From NCBI GenBank assembly GCA_017893485.1, contig CM030365.1, forward strand, positions 45,130,458-45,194,457: 64,000 nucleotides of DNA. The letters run 5' to 3'. How positions within the stretch are numbered: position 1 is the stretch's first letter; the number at the start of each line of letters is the position of its first letter. The notes under the pieces are model-generated. The model was not told the origin of the DNA and made no database searches. It worked only from the letters and a program-made list of their open reading frames with translations. Made by a program: the position numbers and the translations under genes. Source of the DNA: Hemerocallis citrina (lineage: Eukaryota > Streptophyta > Magnoliopsida > Asparagales > Asphodelaceae). Shown in pieces: positions 1 through 10,675 of the stretch.

Positions 1-264
1 ATTATTGTTGTTAGTATTTTAATAAAATCCTAAATTGTATGTTTTGTTGGCTATTAAATTTTCTTATGGGATTTTTTTTATATTTAAACCCATTACTTAT
101 ATAAACCCAATACCCATTTCCCTAAACCTATACCCTATTCTTTTAACCAAACCCAACACCCCAACCTATAACCACTACCCATTTAAACCCATACCCATAC
201 CCAATAATCCCCAGACCTGTAACCCTTCAGCCCAATAACCCAGACCCGTTCTACCCTTTCACCC

Positions 265-272
265 TATATATA
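265..272 (+). promoter_or_regulatory. TATA box of the GypA LTR
   Basis: TATATATA sits before a CCCTA-rich leader, at the same relative place as the TATA box of the LTR at 51240-54671. Transcription would start about 30 bp downstream. The assignment rests on position and sequence only. Confidence 0.6.
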
Positions 273-751
273 CATTAACCCTAGCCTATGACTGTTCATA
301 TTCCCCTCTAAACCCCAGCCGCCTGCATTCTCTCCCCGACCTTCCATATCCCTACTCTCCCCTCTCCCCTGTGTCGACACCATCTGTCGCGCTGCAGCGA
401 CCACGGCGCAGCGGCGTCGCAACACCACTCCGGTGCACCTTGGCCGTCGCACCCTCGCATCGCTTGCGGCGTTGCTCAACGATGGCAGCATTGCTACATT
501 CTGCCACCCTTAGTCGCCCGATTGATCTTGTTCATGATCTTGATTCTTGATCTTCGATCAAAGTCGTTTGATCTTATCTGATCACCTTGATCTCTTGATC
601 TCTTGATCCCAACCGTCCGATCGTGTTCATGGGATATTTGTTTTTTAGATTCGTGATCTTGTTCGTGTTTCGTTCGTTCGTTCGTTGAGTTCATGTCCAG
701 AAATTTGTTCTCGTTATTCTCTTTCTTTTGGTTGGATTCGTCGTCTCCCAG

Positions 752-2886
752 GCAAGTAATTTGTACTCAATTCCTTTATATGATACAAGGCATAAATACC
801 GCTTGTAGTGTAGTTGGATTCTAAATACAATTCATGTGTAAAACCCCTTGTTGATATTGTCTCTATAGTGATTTGACCATAGTTGCCTCACGACACAATA
901 TTGACATGAAACAACTTAGGTTTAACCCGTTCTTGATTTGATCATGTATGTGAGACTTCTTGTGAGAATTTGGGTATTTATTGAGAACCATGTGGTACAC
1001 TTATTTTAGATATGTTAATTACCCTATTTCATGATGTTTGGACACTTGGTAGACTTGAATTTGTGTTTGGTTGTGTTTGGATCAAGTTTCGTTGGATCTA
1101 TGTTGATTTTAGGTTTTGAAAAAATTCTTTGTTTTGTCGATATTCTGTCTTGATCAGTAATTTAGACCATATTAAGGTCAGAATCTTAATTTCAGTATAA
1201 AACATGATTTGTAGAGAAATTCGTCTTCTTTCCAACCCCTCTGACCTTTCTCGATTTAGTTTTTGTATGTGTGAGATATCACTATTTTACTACATAGGTG
1301 TAGATCTTTTCCAGATTTCGTTTCTTGGTGATTTTGATGACTAAATCATTTTGATACTTGTGCTACACATATTATTTTGATCTAGAATCATGGTCAGTTT
1401 TTCTATACTTATTTGGGGATTGCCTAGAATTTTGGTGGATTTTATTGATGAGTTTTAGATGCTGTTTCATGCTTGTCTATAAGGACTGTACTTGGTGTAT
1501 TTTACTCGCTGTTCTGTAAAGAATTGTATTTTCACCCAAATTCCTTTTACTGTATCAAAAATATTTATCATATATGAAAGTTGGATTATTTTGTCTATTT
1601 TCATCTCCCTTTGGCGGATTTGAATTTCGTTTCACGGTTTGTGAGATATTACAGTTTTCGTACAGTAGTGTTGGGAATTCCAGATTTGCCAAACTATCGT
1701 TTCTTGATGTTTTCTGATTTTTGATTACTAAACAAATTTTACTAGAAAATTATTAAACTTTATATTCTGATACTAGAAATATAAGGGAATACCCTATATT
1801 TTTCGTGGATTTATTTAATGAGTTTTGATGCTGTTTTCCTGCTCTTGAATTTGTTTTTCTTATTTCTGGCTGAACCTATTTTCTTGATTCAAATTAGTTT
1901 TGAGTTATGATTTTGTGAATTATTACATGACTAATTTGTATTCGCTGGATTCAGTTGGGAATCTATTTTCTAGACGTCTCGATGAATTCATAATTTCATG
2001 CTTGTAACACTGGGAATCATGTTTTACTACAGTATGGTCATGCTGTCCTGAACTAGTGATTTGTTTAATTTATTCTTTTAAGAGATATCTTGCACTCGTA
2101 CATGTTTACCTTGCAACTTGAACTTGTTACATGATCATGCCATGTTATACTTGATATGTTTTGCACACCTACATGCTTGTTTGATATTAATAATAAATAA
2201 TCAAGTCGGGGTTTAAGGAAAAGATCTAATAGTGGATAATTCAGAAACGTGTACTCGGAAGGGGATCTATTAATCCTACATGATATTTGGATCTTGATAT
2301 ATTTGGTTATTTGGAGCTTGACACGTGATTACTTGCACTTGCACACTTGACACAGAGCTTGATATATTTTGAGTATTTGGAGCTTGATATTTGGAGCTTG
2401 TTTATCTAGTTACTTGGAGCTTAATACTTGTTTACTTGGAGCTTGTCCCTGAGTACACTGCCCTCTATAGTCCACTATGAAATCTAAAGTAAAACTGTTT
2501 GTTGTAGCAACCATGTAAGGTGGGCTGCATGATGTACTACTTAGATAGAAATCACTACAAGACTTGAACATGACACTTGATACAAACTTGCTTGATACTT
2601 GACTACATGATACATGAGACTTGAAACATGACACTTGATACATGATTACATGATACTTGATACATGACACATGTGTACATGATACTTATTTACTTGACTC
2701 TTGATTTATGCCATTTACACTTGATCACCTTGCCAAGCTAGTCATTTATTTTGATATCATGCTTATTCTATGTTGTTAGTTAGTTTTCCCCATGTACTTG
2801 TATCCTACATTACAAGCGGTCCGTAACTTGCAATTGATGGGTATTTGTTTTCTCTTTTTCTATTTTCCTACAATTGTTAAATGCAG
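752..2886 (+). other. putative GC-AG intron inside the LTR
   Basis: The left boundary reads CAG|GCAAGTAA, the strict consensus expected of plant GC-type donors. The right boundary is a pyrimidine-rich tract ending ATGCAG. The length is 2135 nt. Upstream, the frame matching the mini-exon phase is open from 649 to 751 but has no ATG. Equivalent pairs occur at 52110-54283, 25282-27386 (minus) and 57825-60155 (minus). Confidence 0.45.
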
Positions 2887-2933
2887 ATTTTGGAGAACAG
2901 GTTCCAGACGGTATTGGCGACATAAAGTATTAG
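2887..2933 (+). CDS. LTR terminal mini-exon, copy 1
   Basis: Follows an acceptor-like TGCAG and reaches TAG after exactly 47 nt. With a one-base split codon at the front it reads DFGEQVPDGIGDIKY-stop. Seven other diverged LTR copies in the window have the same length, phase and residue pattern with different third codon positions. Function is unknown and I do not recognise the peptide. The upstream coding exon is unproven, so this is a candidate last exon rather than a complete gene. Confidence 0.5.
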
Positions 2934-3264
2934 TGCTGGATTTTATTATTATTATTTCTTGTAGCTTGCTTGAACAATATTGTATTTTGATAATTGGATT
3001 TGTATTTGTATTTGGGCAATGTGACCCAGGATATTTGTCTTATTCAGATCATGATTATTTGAGATTAATGTATTTGGTTTCAAGTATTCTTGTTGGTATT
3101 TGGTTCATATGTGCATGTTGGCTGATTCTTTTGCTTCCGACTATAATTATTCTCTTGTGAAATGTTGTAAAGATTCTTGAATAGCTTATGGATGATGTAA
3201 ATCTTTTGGTGTGCTTTTGTCGCGTAACCGTATTTCATATTCTTTTGGCAAGAGGGGCGTAACA

Positions 3265-4284
3265 CCAAGTCAGCCTTAGGCCTCCTTCTACTTCGCTTCG
3301 GAATTTCTGCAACTGCGGATCACCTACTTGGGCTTCCTTAATCTGCTCTACCAATGAAGACTGCAACTGCAACACCATACACTTCTGTGCTGAACTGGGA
3401 AGAATCACATCCAATTTTAGTCTTCTCATATCCTCAAATATTTCCTTCTGTTTGGTGTTGAACATTCTGGCGGACCTCCTGCTTAAGGTGTCTAGCACCA
3501 AATTCATTTTGCGTGGGTGATATTGCAAGTTGATGTCATAATCTGCCATCAGCTCTATCCATCTCCTTTGCCTCATGTTCATCTCCTTCTGCGTGAACAC
3601 ATACTTGAGACACTTGTGATCAGTGAAGATCTCAATTCTATCCCAAGAAAATAATGCCTCCATAACTTCAAGGCAAAGATTACGGCCACGAGTTCAAGAT
3701 CATGCATAGGGTAGTTCTTCTCATGAGGCCTCAACTGCCTAGATGCATAAGCAACAAATTTGCCTCGCTGCATCAGCACTGCTCCTAAACCTCTACCCGA
3801 AGCATCACAGTGGACCACAAAACGTCCTGAACTGTCTAGGATAGTCAGCACAGGTGCGGATTTCAACTGATTCTTCAGCTCCACGAAGGCTTCATCACAA
3901 GCTCCATCCAAATGAACTTTTGCTATTTCCTCATCAAATTGGTTAGGGCATAGCAATCTTCGAGAAATCCTGAACGAACTTCTGATAATACCCTGCCAAT
4001 CTGAGGAAACCTTGCACTTCTGACACGGACTTTGGTACTGGCCAATTCTTGACTACAAAAACCTTCGACGAATGAACTGAGATACCATCACCCGAGATAA
4101 TATGACCCTGAAAAGCAATGCGGTCAAGCCAAGACTCACACTTACTGAGCTTCCCATAGAGTTGATTCTCCCTCAAAGTCTGCAAGATAACCCTTAAATT
4201 CTCTGCATGGTCCTCCCTGTTCTGAGAGTACACCTGGATATCGTTGATGAAGACCACCATAAACTTATCTAAGAACGGCGAGAA
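3265..4284 (-). pseudogene. GypA-1 pol, RT C-terminal part and RNase H (broken)
   Basis: Read on the minus strand, the pieces give the RT palm to connection region and RNase H. The RT catalytic motif appears as VVFINDIQVYS, so the first Asp of the DD pair has become Asn. It is followed by [16 protein letters not shown], the RNase H core with [13 protein letters not shown] and [13 protein letters not shown], then [10 protein letters not shown] and a YHPRKMN-type end. At least three frames are needed, near 3950 and 3600, so it is not translatable. Integrase is missing because the LTR at 1-3264 interrupts the element. The RT resumes at 14468 on the far side of the LARD-like insertion. Chromovirus (Tekay/Del-like) membership is inferred from similarity to GypA-2. 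Confidence 0.9.
4280..4284. repeat. TSD GAGAA, left copy
   Basis: GAGAA immediately precedes TGTAACACCCC and recurs at 14463-14467 immediately after GGGGTGTTACA. This fixes the ends of the LARD-like element. Confidence 0.95.
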
Positions 4285-5258
4285 TGTAACACCCCGCAAA
4301 ATTGGAAATGACAATTTTGCCCTCGTGTGTTACGCACGTGTATTTTGAACCATTACTGATAATATTTGTAACGTACTTTACTACGTATTTTGATTTCCGA
4401 TTATTCATGTATTTTCCGTATTGATTTTATCCTATTTGAGGCAACTGAAATATAACATTTCAATCTTGATATTTTACGTGTTTTTTATGTGTTCTCGATG
4501 CATGTACCAATTACGTATTTTCCACCGCTATGTGTGGTATTTCTGTGTTTCAATTATTTATTTTATGTATTCAAAATCCATTTTTATAAAACAGAAATTC
4601 ATTTTCCCTTATTTTGATTAAAATATTTTTATATGGGTAATGCATGTGTATTTAATATACGTTTTCAGTATATTGTTGAATGTGTAAATTAATAAATTTA
4701 TTTTTCTTATATTGTTTTCGATTATATTTTAATAATTTTTCATTGATAACGTCGAATTTCGCAATTTTAATATTTTACGTGCAACACACGTGTATGTTTG
4801 GTGCACGTATTTGAGCGTATCCGTTTTCAAAATAAATTTTGGAGTGTGCGTATGTTTATTTTATTTGTGCATGAAACATTATAGATTTTAATTAACCTAA
4901 TTTTTACATACATATTATGTATACATGTAATTTATTTTTTTCAAAAAAATAATTAATTTGTGAAGGGTGTGCACTATTGCACGCACGTGCACGGGTTTTA
5001 CCCATGAAAATATAGGTCGGGCTGTTTTTGAAGTGGAGGGAAAACAAAATTTTGAATTGTTGAGAGTGGAGTTAGTGGGATAATGGGTTGATTAATGGGT
5101 AGTTTTAATAACCACTTAATTAATAAACCTACAAATACCCCCACCCCTACACTCTACTTCTTCCATTCTTTCTTTCTTTGCTCTGTCAATTTCCGAAAGC
5201 CCTATTCCCATCAGCAAAACCAATCCAGCACTCATGTGCTTTCTCCATTCCATTTCAC

Positions 5259-5290
<32 letters not shown>

Positions 5291-6254
5291 CTACCAACAT
5301 ATATACTTTACACATTTTCCCTTCTTTCCTATCCTTCTCTGCCGAAGCCATCCATCAAGCCTAGCCCACTGTTGCCTACTCCATGAACCTATATATTATT
5401 CACCATCTCTTAGTATATATCTATGTATATAAATCACCTAGACATAAATATACATATGTTTGGAGATGGGGAGATGCTCTGCTGTCTTCTCTGTTTGGCC
5501 GAAGATGGAAATTGATGCTCTTGTTGTTGATGCTGAGATGGGAGTTGGGGAGTTTTTCTTGCGCACAGATTCGAGGAGACCAAAGCGGGATTTTCTAGGA
5601 GCTCTAATTTTAAGAGTTCATTTGAGTAAATCAAGATTCTTCAATTTTGGGTGGGTGTTTCTTAAATCTTTTCTAATGTAGGAGTAGATTTGTATGCTAC
5701 ATAATATATAATTTAGTTGTTAAATGTTGATTGGTATGTTAATTTATAAATTTCATGATCTTGATATAATTGTGCTATGATGTGTAGAAATATTATGTGA
5801 GTCACATGCTCTTATTAATTAGAAAGAAAATATTCACTTGTTGAAACGAAAAGAAAGTGTGCATGTTAAAATGATAGTAGTCCCAAATAATGCAATATCT
5901 ATAAAAAATGACTTTCATGCTAATGTGATGTGAAGTGCGGGTTTAAACTCACTAATATTTATCTGATGAGAACAGAAATTTTATAAAGAAAGTTTTGATG
6001 AAAGAGAACCCTTTTAATTTGAAAATTTGATTATATGTGTTCTAATACATTTTGGGGAGAAACTTTGTTATATTGTCAAAAGAAAACTTTGTAAAATTTT
6101 GAATATAATATTCTATAGAGTAATATCTTGATAGAAATATATTCTGGAAAAAGAACTAGATTATTGGGTGAGTAAAAATCAACTGAAGAATTGAGTTTAT
6201 TAAAGGAAAATTAAATACAGTGCTGTATAAACAAAAATTATTTAACCAATCTTG

Positions 6255-6356
6255 TATCAGTTAGCTACTTTGTTCATACTTGTCTTCGGGTGCGAATTAA
6301 GTCTGTTACTGTAGCATTGGGGAAGCTAATGGATCGGGTTCGAGTCTGGTTATACA
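6255..6356 (+). repeat. tRNA-like module 1 in LARD LTR
   Basis: Starts TATCAGTTAG and ends with a B-box-like GGTTCGAGTCT (6337-6347). It shares TATCAGTTAG and the phrase GTCTGTTACTGT with module 2 (6432-6537). No full cloverleaf is apparent, so it is a tRNA-related or SINE-like module rather than a tRNA gene. The copy in LTR2 is at 12616-12715. Confidence 0.4.
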
Positions 6357-6431
6357 TTCTGTTTTTATTGAATTTCTTTTTAATACAAATCCCCGAAAGC
6401 AAATACATAAATATATTTTGATTCCATCTCA

Positions 6432-6537
6432 TATCAGTTAGTTGCCTTGTATTATTTGGTTAGCGGGTGCACCTTAGTCTGTTACTGTTCACGCACAGAA
6501 TTGGGCTCAGGTTGCGGGTTCAAAACCTGGTGTTGGC
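6432..6537 (+). repeat. tRNA-like module 2 in LARD LTR
   Basis: Contains GGTTCAAAACC (6517-6527), which fits the RNA polymerase III B-box consensus, within a small hairpin (CAGGTT...AACCTG). About 55 bp upstream is TGGTTAGCGGG, a weak A-box candidate. The LTR2 counterpart is 12793-12898. Transcription by polymerase III is not demonstrated. Confidence 0.4.
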
Positions 6538-8084
6538 CTTTTCTTTTCCTTTGGATTTTTTAATGTTTTTTGAATTTATTTTTGAGATAAAAATTCAGAA
6601 TAAATTCTATTATTGTTCTAAAAATTATGTCTACAATATTTGAGATATTTTGGGAGTATTGAAAGGATATTTTACATTAAATATTGTTAAAGAACTCGAT
6701 TTTTATTGATTAAATTGTGACTGTTGTTAATTTAAAAAGAATGAAAGTTGGAATGCAATTAGAGTTTCTCTTAAAGAGATTTTATGATTTTAAATACTTG
6801 ATTGAGATTATTTGACGTGGCATACAATGGTATAAGTGATTAAATTGGCAAATGAGGTTGAATTGAACTGTTATGTGTTATGAGATTATAAAGAAATATT
6901 CCTTTTGAGAAAGAGATATGAATAAAGAAATGGAAATATTTTTTTGAAATTGAATATGAAATATTGTTGATCTCTAGAAAGAGATAGTTGTTGGAATCTA
7001 GAGGCTAGGCGAGACCCTAGTGACCGACAATTTTTATTAATGAATTTGAGAGCTAACCAGTGTGGGTTGAGCATCTCTTGAGAAGTAGCTAGGTAGGCTG
7101 ACTGTCTCTTTTGTTTTGGTTTAAGTCCAGCGGGATATGCTAGCTCTAGGTTGTGATGATTTTTTTTTAAAACAAACAAAATTGTAAGGACTACACATAG
7201 TGGAGATGTGAAAAAAGAAAGAGAAAAACATGAGTATGAGGGCCATTGGATTGGCGGTGTGAGAGTATTCACAAGATGTCCCCATGATGCGTCATGAATA
7301 GGGCGTGGATACTACTCCAGGATACCGTCCCGGTGGCGACGCTTGTGGGGTGGTCTAGTGACTACGGGTGGTGCCATCGTCTACGGTAGGAGGTGAATTG
7401 ACCACAAGATGCCTGCATGATGAGTCATGTGTCAGTGCGTGGGATTCTCTCCAAGGTGCCTGGACATGGGCTCGTAACTCATGGAACACCCAGGATACTT
7501 ACCGTAGTTATTGTAGTAGATTAGGTCATAGCGAGGGATTGAACCCTATAAGATGAAGAACGATTAAGGTCTTGTCCTCGGACCTTTGTAGTATGGGATG
7601 CGTAAAATCCGAACAAGTGTGCATTAGTATCATGTAATATAAATAACTGCATTAAGGACTAAGTGCACAGCACCCACGACATCAATAGGATAGTCCCTTT
7701 GTAGCTTGTTTGTGATCAAATTTGTGGTTTGTTAATGTATTTAAGAATCGTTATATTGTTCGGCATAGCGAGGATGACCGTGTATAATATTTTTTCGGTT
7801 GTAAGCAACTGACGTGCCCACAGTTTTATATGCAGGACTTTGAGTTTACAAGATGATATAAAGATGAATTTTTTGCTGAAGATTATTTAAATGCTAAATT
7901 TGTTACAGTTGTACATTTACATTGTTGTATTTTAATTATTCTGCTGCGTGTTGATGTAAAAGTCTCTGATGTAATCATTGTTATATAAAAGTTATAAATT
8001 CATTGTAAAATTGTACGAAATGAAGTGAAAAGATCCTGTGGAACTTCGAATTCAGTCTTATTTGAAATTCGGGGTGTTACAGAG

Positions 8085-8096
8085 TGGTATCAGAGC
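8085..8096 (+). other. primer-binding site, initiator tRNA-Met type
   Basis: TGGTATCAGAGC, 3 nt after the 5' LTR end. A second partial copy, TATCAGAGCC, follows at once (8099-8108), so the site looks duplicated. Confidence 0.9.
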
Positions 8097-8108
8097 TGTA
8101 TCAGAGCC

Positions 8109-9243
8109 ACGCTTCAATAAGTAGTACAAATTTACAAGGACGACACATTAGGGTGGACATTAGAAGTGTGAGTTCAGTTTATAAAGATTTAAATGTAAGT
8201 GATTTACATTTGTGTTGCTCTATACACTGAAGTTTTCTTTTTCCTTTCCCTTTTGGATGGCTGGAGTCGTGAATGATGAAGTTATGGAACTCACTTTCAT
8301 GATGCTCTCCTCGTAAACGTTGATGTGGGATCGTATGCGAATATATTTTTCCCTTGGTATTAGAGTGGTGCGCGGAAGCATGGTTGTTTGAACCTTCATT
8401 CATGATACATTACACGTAGACACACTTCCCTCTCAAATTATTCTTCTTGGATATTTATCCTAATACTTTTCAACATTCAATTATTTTCAAATAAATATTT
8501 TCTTATATTATTAAATCAATTGGATATGTATTATTCTGTCTATCTTCCTTAGTCTTGATCCTTTTGAATTTGTTATGTCTGTCTTTCAGTCTTAAAATTT
8601 TGTCTTTCATGTTTTTATGTCCCGTTATGTTTATCCATTTATATTTGCTATTACTTTACGTATTTTATTGACACTTATTAAGTTTATATTACAATTATTA
8701 TTTTCTTCATTTATTATTTCTATTATATTTTGAATTTTGCTTATGAAAATTTTCTTATATGCATTCATTTTACACGATTTGATTTTGTGATACTATATTT
8801 TTCATATTGTCCTATATATTTCAGTACATTTTTAACAAGATTGAAATATTTTACTCATATAAATATGACATACCACTTTGTTTTATTGTCTACATTCGAT
8901 ACTATTGTTATTACATATAATTTGCTAATTTGTTTTGTTATTAATCGCTACTCATTAATTTTTATAATTTTATGCTTCTTCAACAAAATACATACACTAC
9001 ATAATTATCGTTTTCATTTGTATTTTCATCTCGTGCATGTACTTTCCATTATTTTCGTCTTAATGTTATAAATCATTTTCATTACTACAAATTTTGTATA
9101 TCCTATATTTCAATTTTATATATGTATTTTAATATTTTGCCGTTGTAATTTCCTACTTCATTTATAACTTTTCCATCCACTTTTGTATCACTGATTTCAA
9201 ACATAACACCATACTTTATTAAACACCCAATATCCAAGTGTAT
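8109..9243 (+). other. LARD-1 internal region, no gene seen
   Basis: AT-rich DNA with T-rich runs on the plus strand. Short open frames here are hydrophobic low-complexity translations with no recognisable motif. I see no coding content. Confidence 0.7.
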
Positions 9244-9636
9244 ATGGAAGATTACATCTTTCCATCTCCCATTTTGGTACAACCTGATGTCGAGAGGGCA
9301 AATCTGCAACTAGACGTCAATGGAGGCAAACTGCAACTAGACGTCGAGGAGGCAAAGTCTGCAACCGAATGTCTAGAAGACAAACTGCAATCAGATGTCG
9401 TAGAGGCAATTCTGTAACTTGATTTCGAGGAGGTAATCCTGCAGTTGGGCACCAACGAGGCGAACCTATACCAGAAGAAGATTTTCTACTTAGATAACCC
9501 CCACTTTGTTTTCTATAATATTTACTTACCCTTATTCTATTTTTGTACTAGCATATACTATTTTATAATATTTTACAACCTAGCATTAAACCAATTATCT
9601 TATATTCATATTGATTTCTATATCTATCCTACTTGA
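9244..9636 (+). pseudogene. remnant coding frame with 9-residue repeats in LARD-1
   Basis: One frame runs from ATG 9244 to 9636 with a single TAA at about 9415-9417. It contains seven units of about 27 bp that translate as variants of LQLDVEEAK (for example LQLDVNGGK, LQLDVEEAK, LQSDVVEAI). A 28-bp unit followed by a 26-bp unit compensate so the frame is kept, suggesting an old coding repeat. The stop falls where other units have CAA or CAG (Gln). Downstream the frame turns AT-rich and hydrophobic. I do not recognise the protein; an acidic coiled-coil-like repeat is possible. It could also be a chance open frame over a minisatellite. Confidence 0.3.
9280..9462 (+). repeat. degenerate 27-bp tandem repeat (about 7 units)
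   Basis: Units follow a CAACTAGACGTCGAGGAGGC-like pattern plus about seven bases, with lengths 27, 27, 28, 26, 27, 27 and about 25. It is the only structured stretch in the LARD-1 interior. Confidence 0.75.
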
Positions 9637-10662
9637 GTATTTACTACTTAATCTCAACTATCTTGGGGTTTTCTTCTTTATTTTGAATCTTTTCATGACT
9701 AAGCGTTTCATACCACTTCATCGTATTTTGCTATTAACTGATCTTAGATTTGGTGGCTACCCACCTAAAAAAAAAAATTGTATTTATCCTTTTTCTTCGA
9801 TTCATAAGTTATTTCTATATGATTAGTTTTTGCATTGTTTTAATAATATGTTATTACTTTTTCCACTATAATGTTTTGTTTTACTCCTACAAACTATTTA
9901 TAATTTTCGTATCATGCTATTGTTTATTTCACCTTATAAATTTTTGCCTATGTACGTATACAAATTTCGTATGCTGGTTTTTCTTGCTTTACTTGACAAC
10001 TCGAAAGTATTTCGATGTGTGCCTTCTATATCTTTAATCTTCAAATCATATGTATAATTATTGTAGTTACCTTACAAATTATTTTATGATATTAATTGGT
10101 ATACAAAATCATTTTGTGTTGTCTGTCCTTTTAACTAAATTTCATTCTCGTTCATTTTTCAAAATCTTATTCTAGTCTTCTTTTAAATTGCTAAGGCAGT
10201 TTTCGTCATACAATACCAATTCAGTTTGCAATTTTCTACCACTCATTACTTTGCAAATTTTTTATTACTAAATCTACTTATAAATTATCCATTGACTATG
10301 TTTCTCCTTATTACATTGTTTTCCGAACTATTCTACAATTAATGTCTAAGTTTATTTTTCTTTTATCTAATATTTTATTTAATATTATTTTTGTATGAAA
10401 AAATTATCTCAATCTATACTATCTTTTTTGGTCACATTTCTTTTCTTATGTTATTTTCCTAGTTTTCTTATTCCGTTCATATAAAATTTTGATATTCATA
10501 GTTTTTCTTATATAGAGCTTATCTTGTTTTTCATCATTGCTTATTTTTATACTACATTTATTTTCTTAAATAATTGGAGTTTCTATATACAATAAAGATA
10601 TTTTTCTGGTGTGTACAAAATAAAAAATTTACCCTAGCATGTTTCGGGGACGGAACTATTCT
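9637..10662 (+). other. LARD-1 internal region, no gene seen
   Basis: T-rich, AT-rich DNA up to the polypurine tract. Open frames here are Phe/Leu/Ile/Tyr-rich and without motifs, as expected by chance for such composition. Confidence 0.7.
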
Positions 10663-10675
10663 AAGGGGCGGAGAG
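10663..10675 (+). other. polypurine tract of LARD-1
   Basis: AAGGGGCGGAGAG lies directly before LTR2. Its context TTCTAAGG...GGAG resembles the tract before the Tek-B 3' LTR near 34371-34388. Confidence 0.8.

Larger units (their letters stand above)
1..3264 (+). mobile_element. GypA-family LTR, 5' end beyond the window edge
   Basis: The block ends GGGGCGTAACA, the terminal pattern of this LTR family. It shares landmarks in the same order with the complete LTR at 51240-54671: a TATA box, a GC donor-like site, a conserved block near 2200-2270, a second near 2446-2515, and the 47-nt mini-exon. Judged by the TATA box position, roughly 150 bp of U3 lie left of the window. No primer-binding site follows, so this is a 3' LTR or solo LTR. 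It cuts the minus-strand GypA-1 pol just after RNase H. The next five bases (CCAAG, 3265-3269) would be its target duplication, but the other side is not visible. Open frames within it are not conserved between LTR copies. Confidence 0.8.
4285..8081 (+). repeat. LARD-1 5' LTR (3797 bp)
   Basis: Begins TGTAACACCCC and ends GGGGTGTTACA. It contains an AT microsatellite near 5265-5290, two modules with tRNA-like B boxes (6255-6356, 6432-6537), and a block at 6990-7560 related to the Tek-B LTR. By eye over one 190-bp stretch it differs from LTR2 at roughly one base in twelve, mostly by transitions, so the insertion is not recent. Confidence 0.95.

Noticed and set aside
2792..3160. A 122-residue hydrophobic open frame overlapping the mini-exon in another frame.
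   Set aside because: The frame is broken in other LTR copies, while the 47-nt mini-exon frame is kept in all.
5466..5681. A 71-residue open frame after the TATA-like region of LARD LTR1, also open in LTR2 (11830-12045).
   Set aside because: Nearly all differences between the two copies change the amino acid (about eleven versus two silent), so there is no sign of selection for a protein.
6432..6537. A functional tRNA gene suggested by the B box.
   Set aside because: No acceptor stem, anticodon arm or complete cloverleaf can be drawn.
9611..10037. Several overlapping hydrophobic open frames in the LARD interior that resemble membrane proteins.
   Set aside because: T-rich DNA gives Phe/Leu/Ile/Tyr-rich translations by chance; no start context, motif or conservation.
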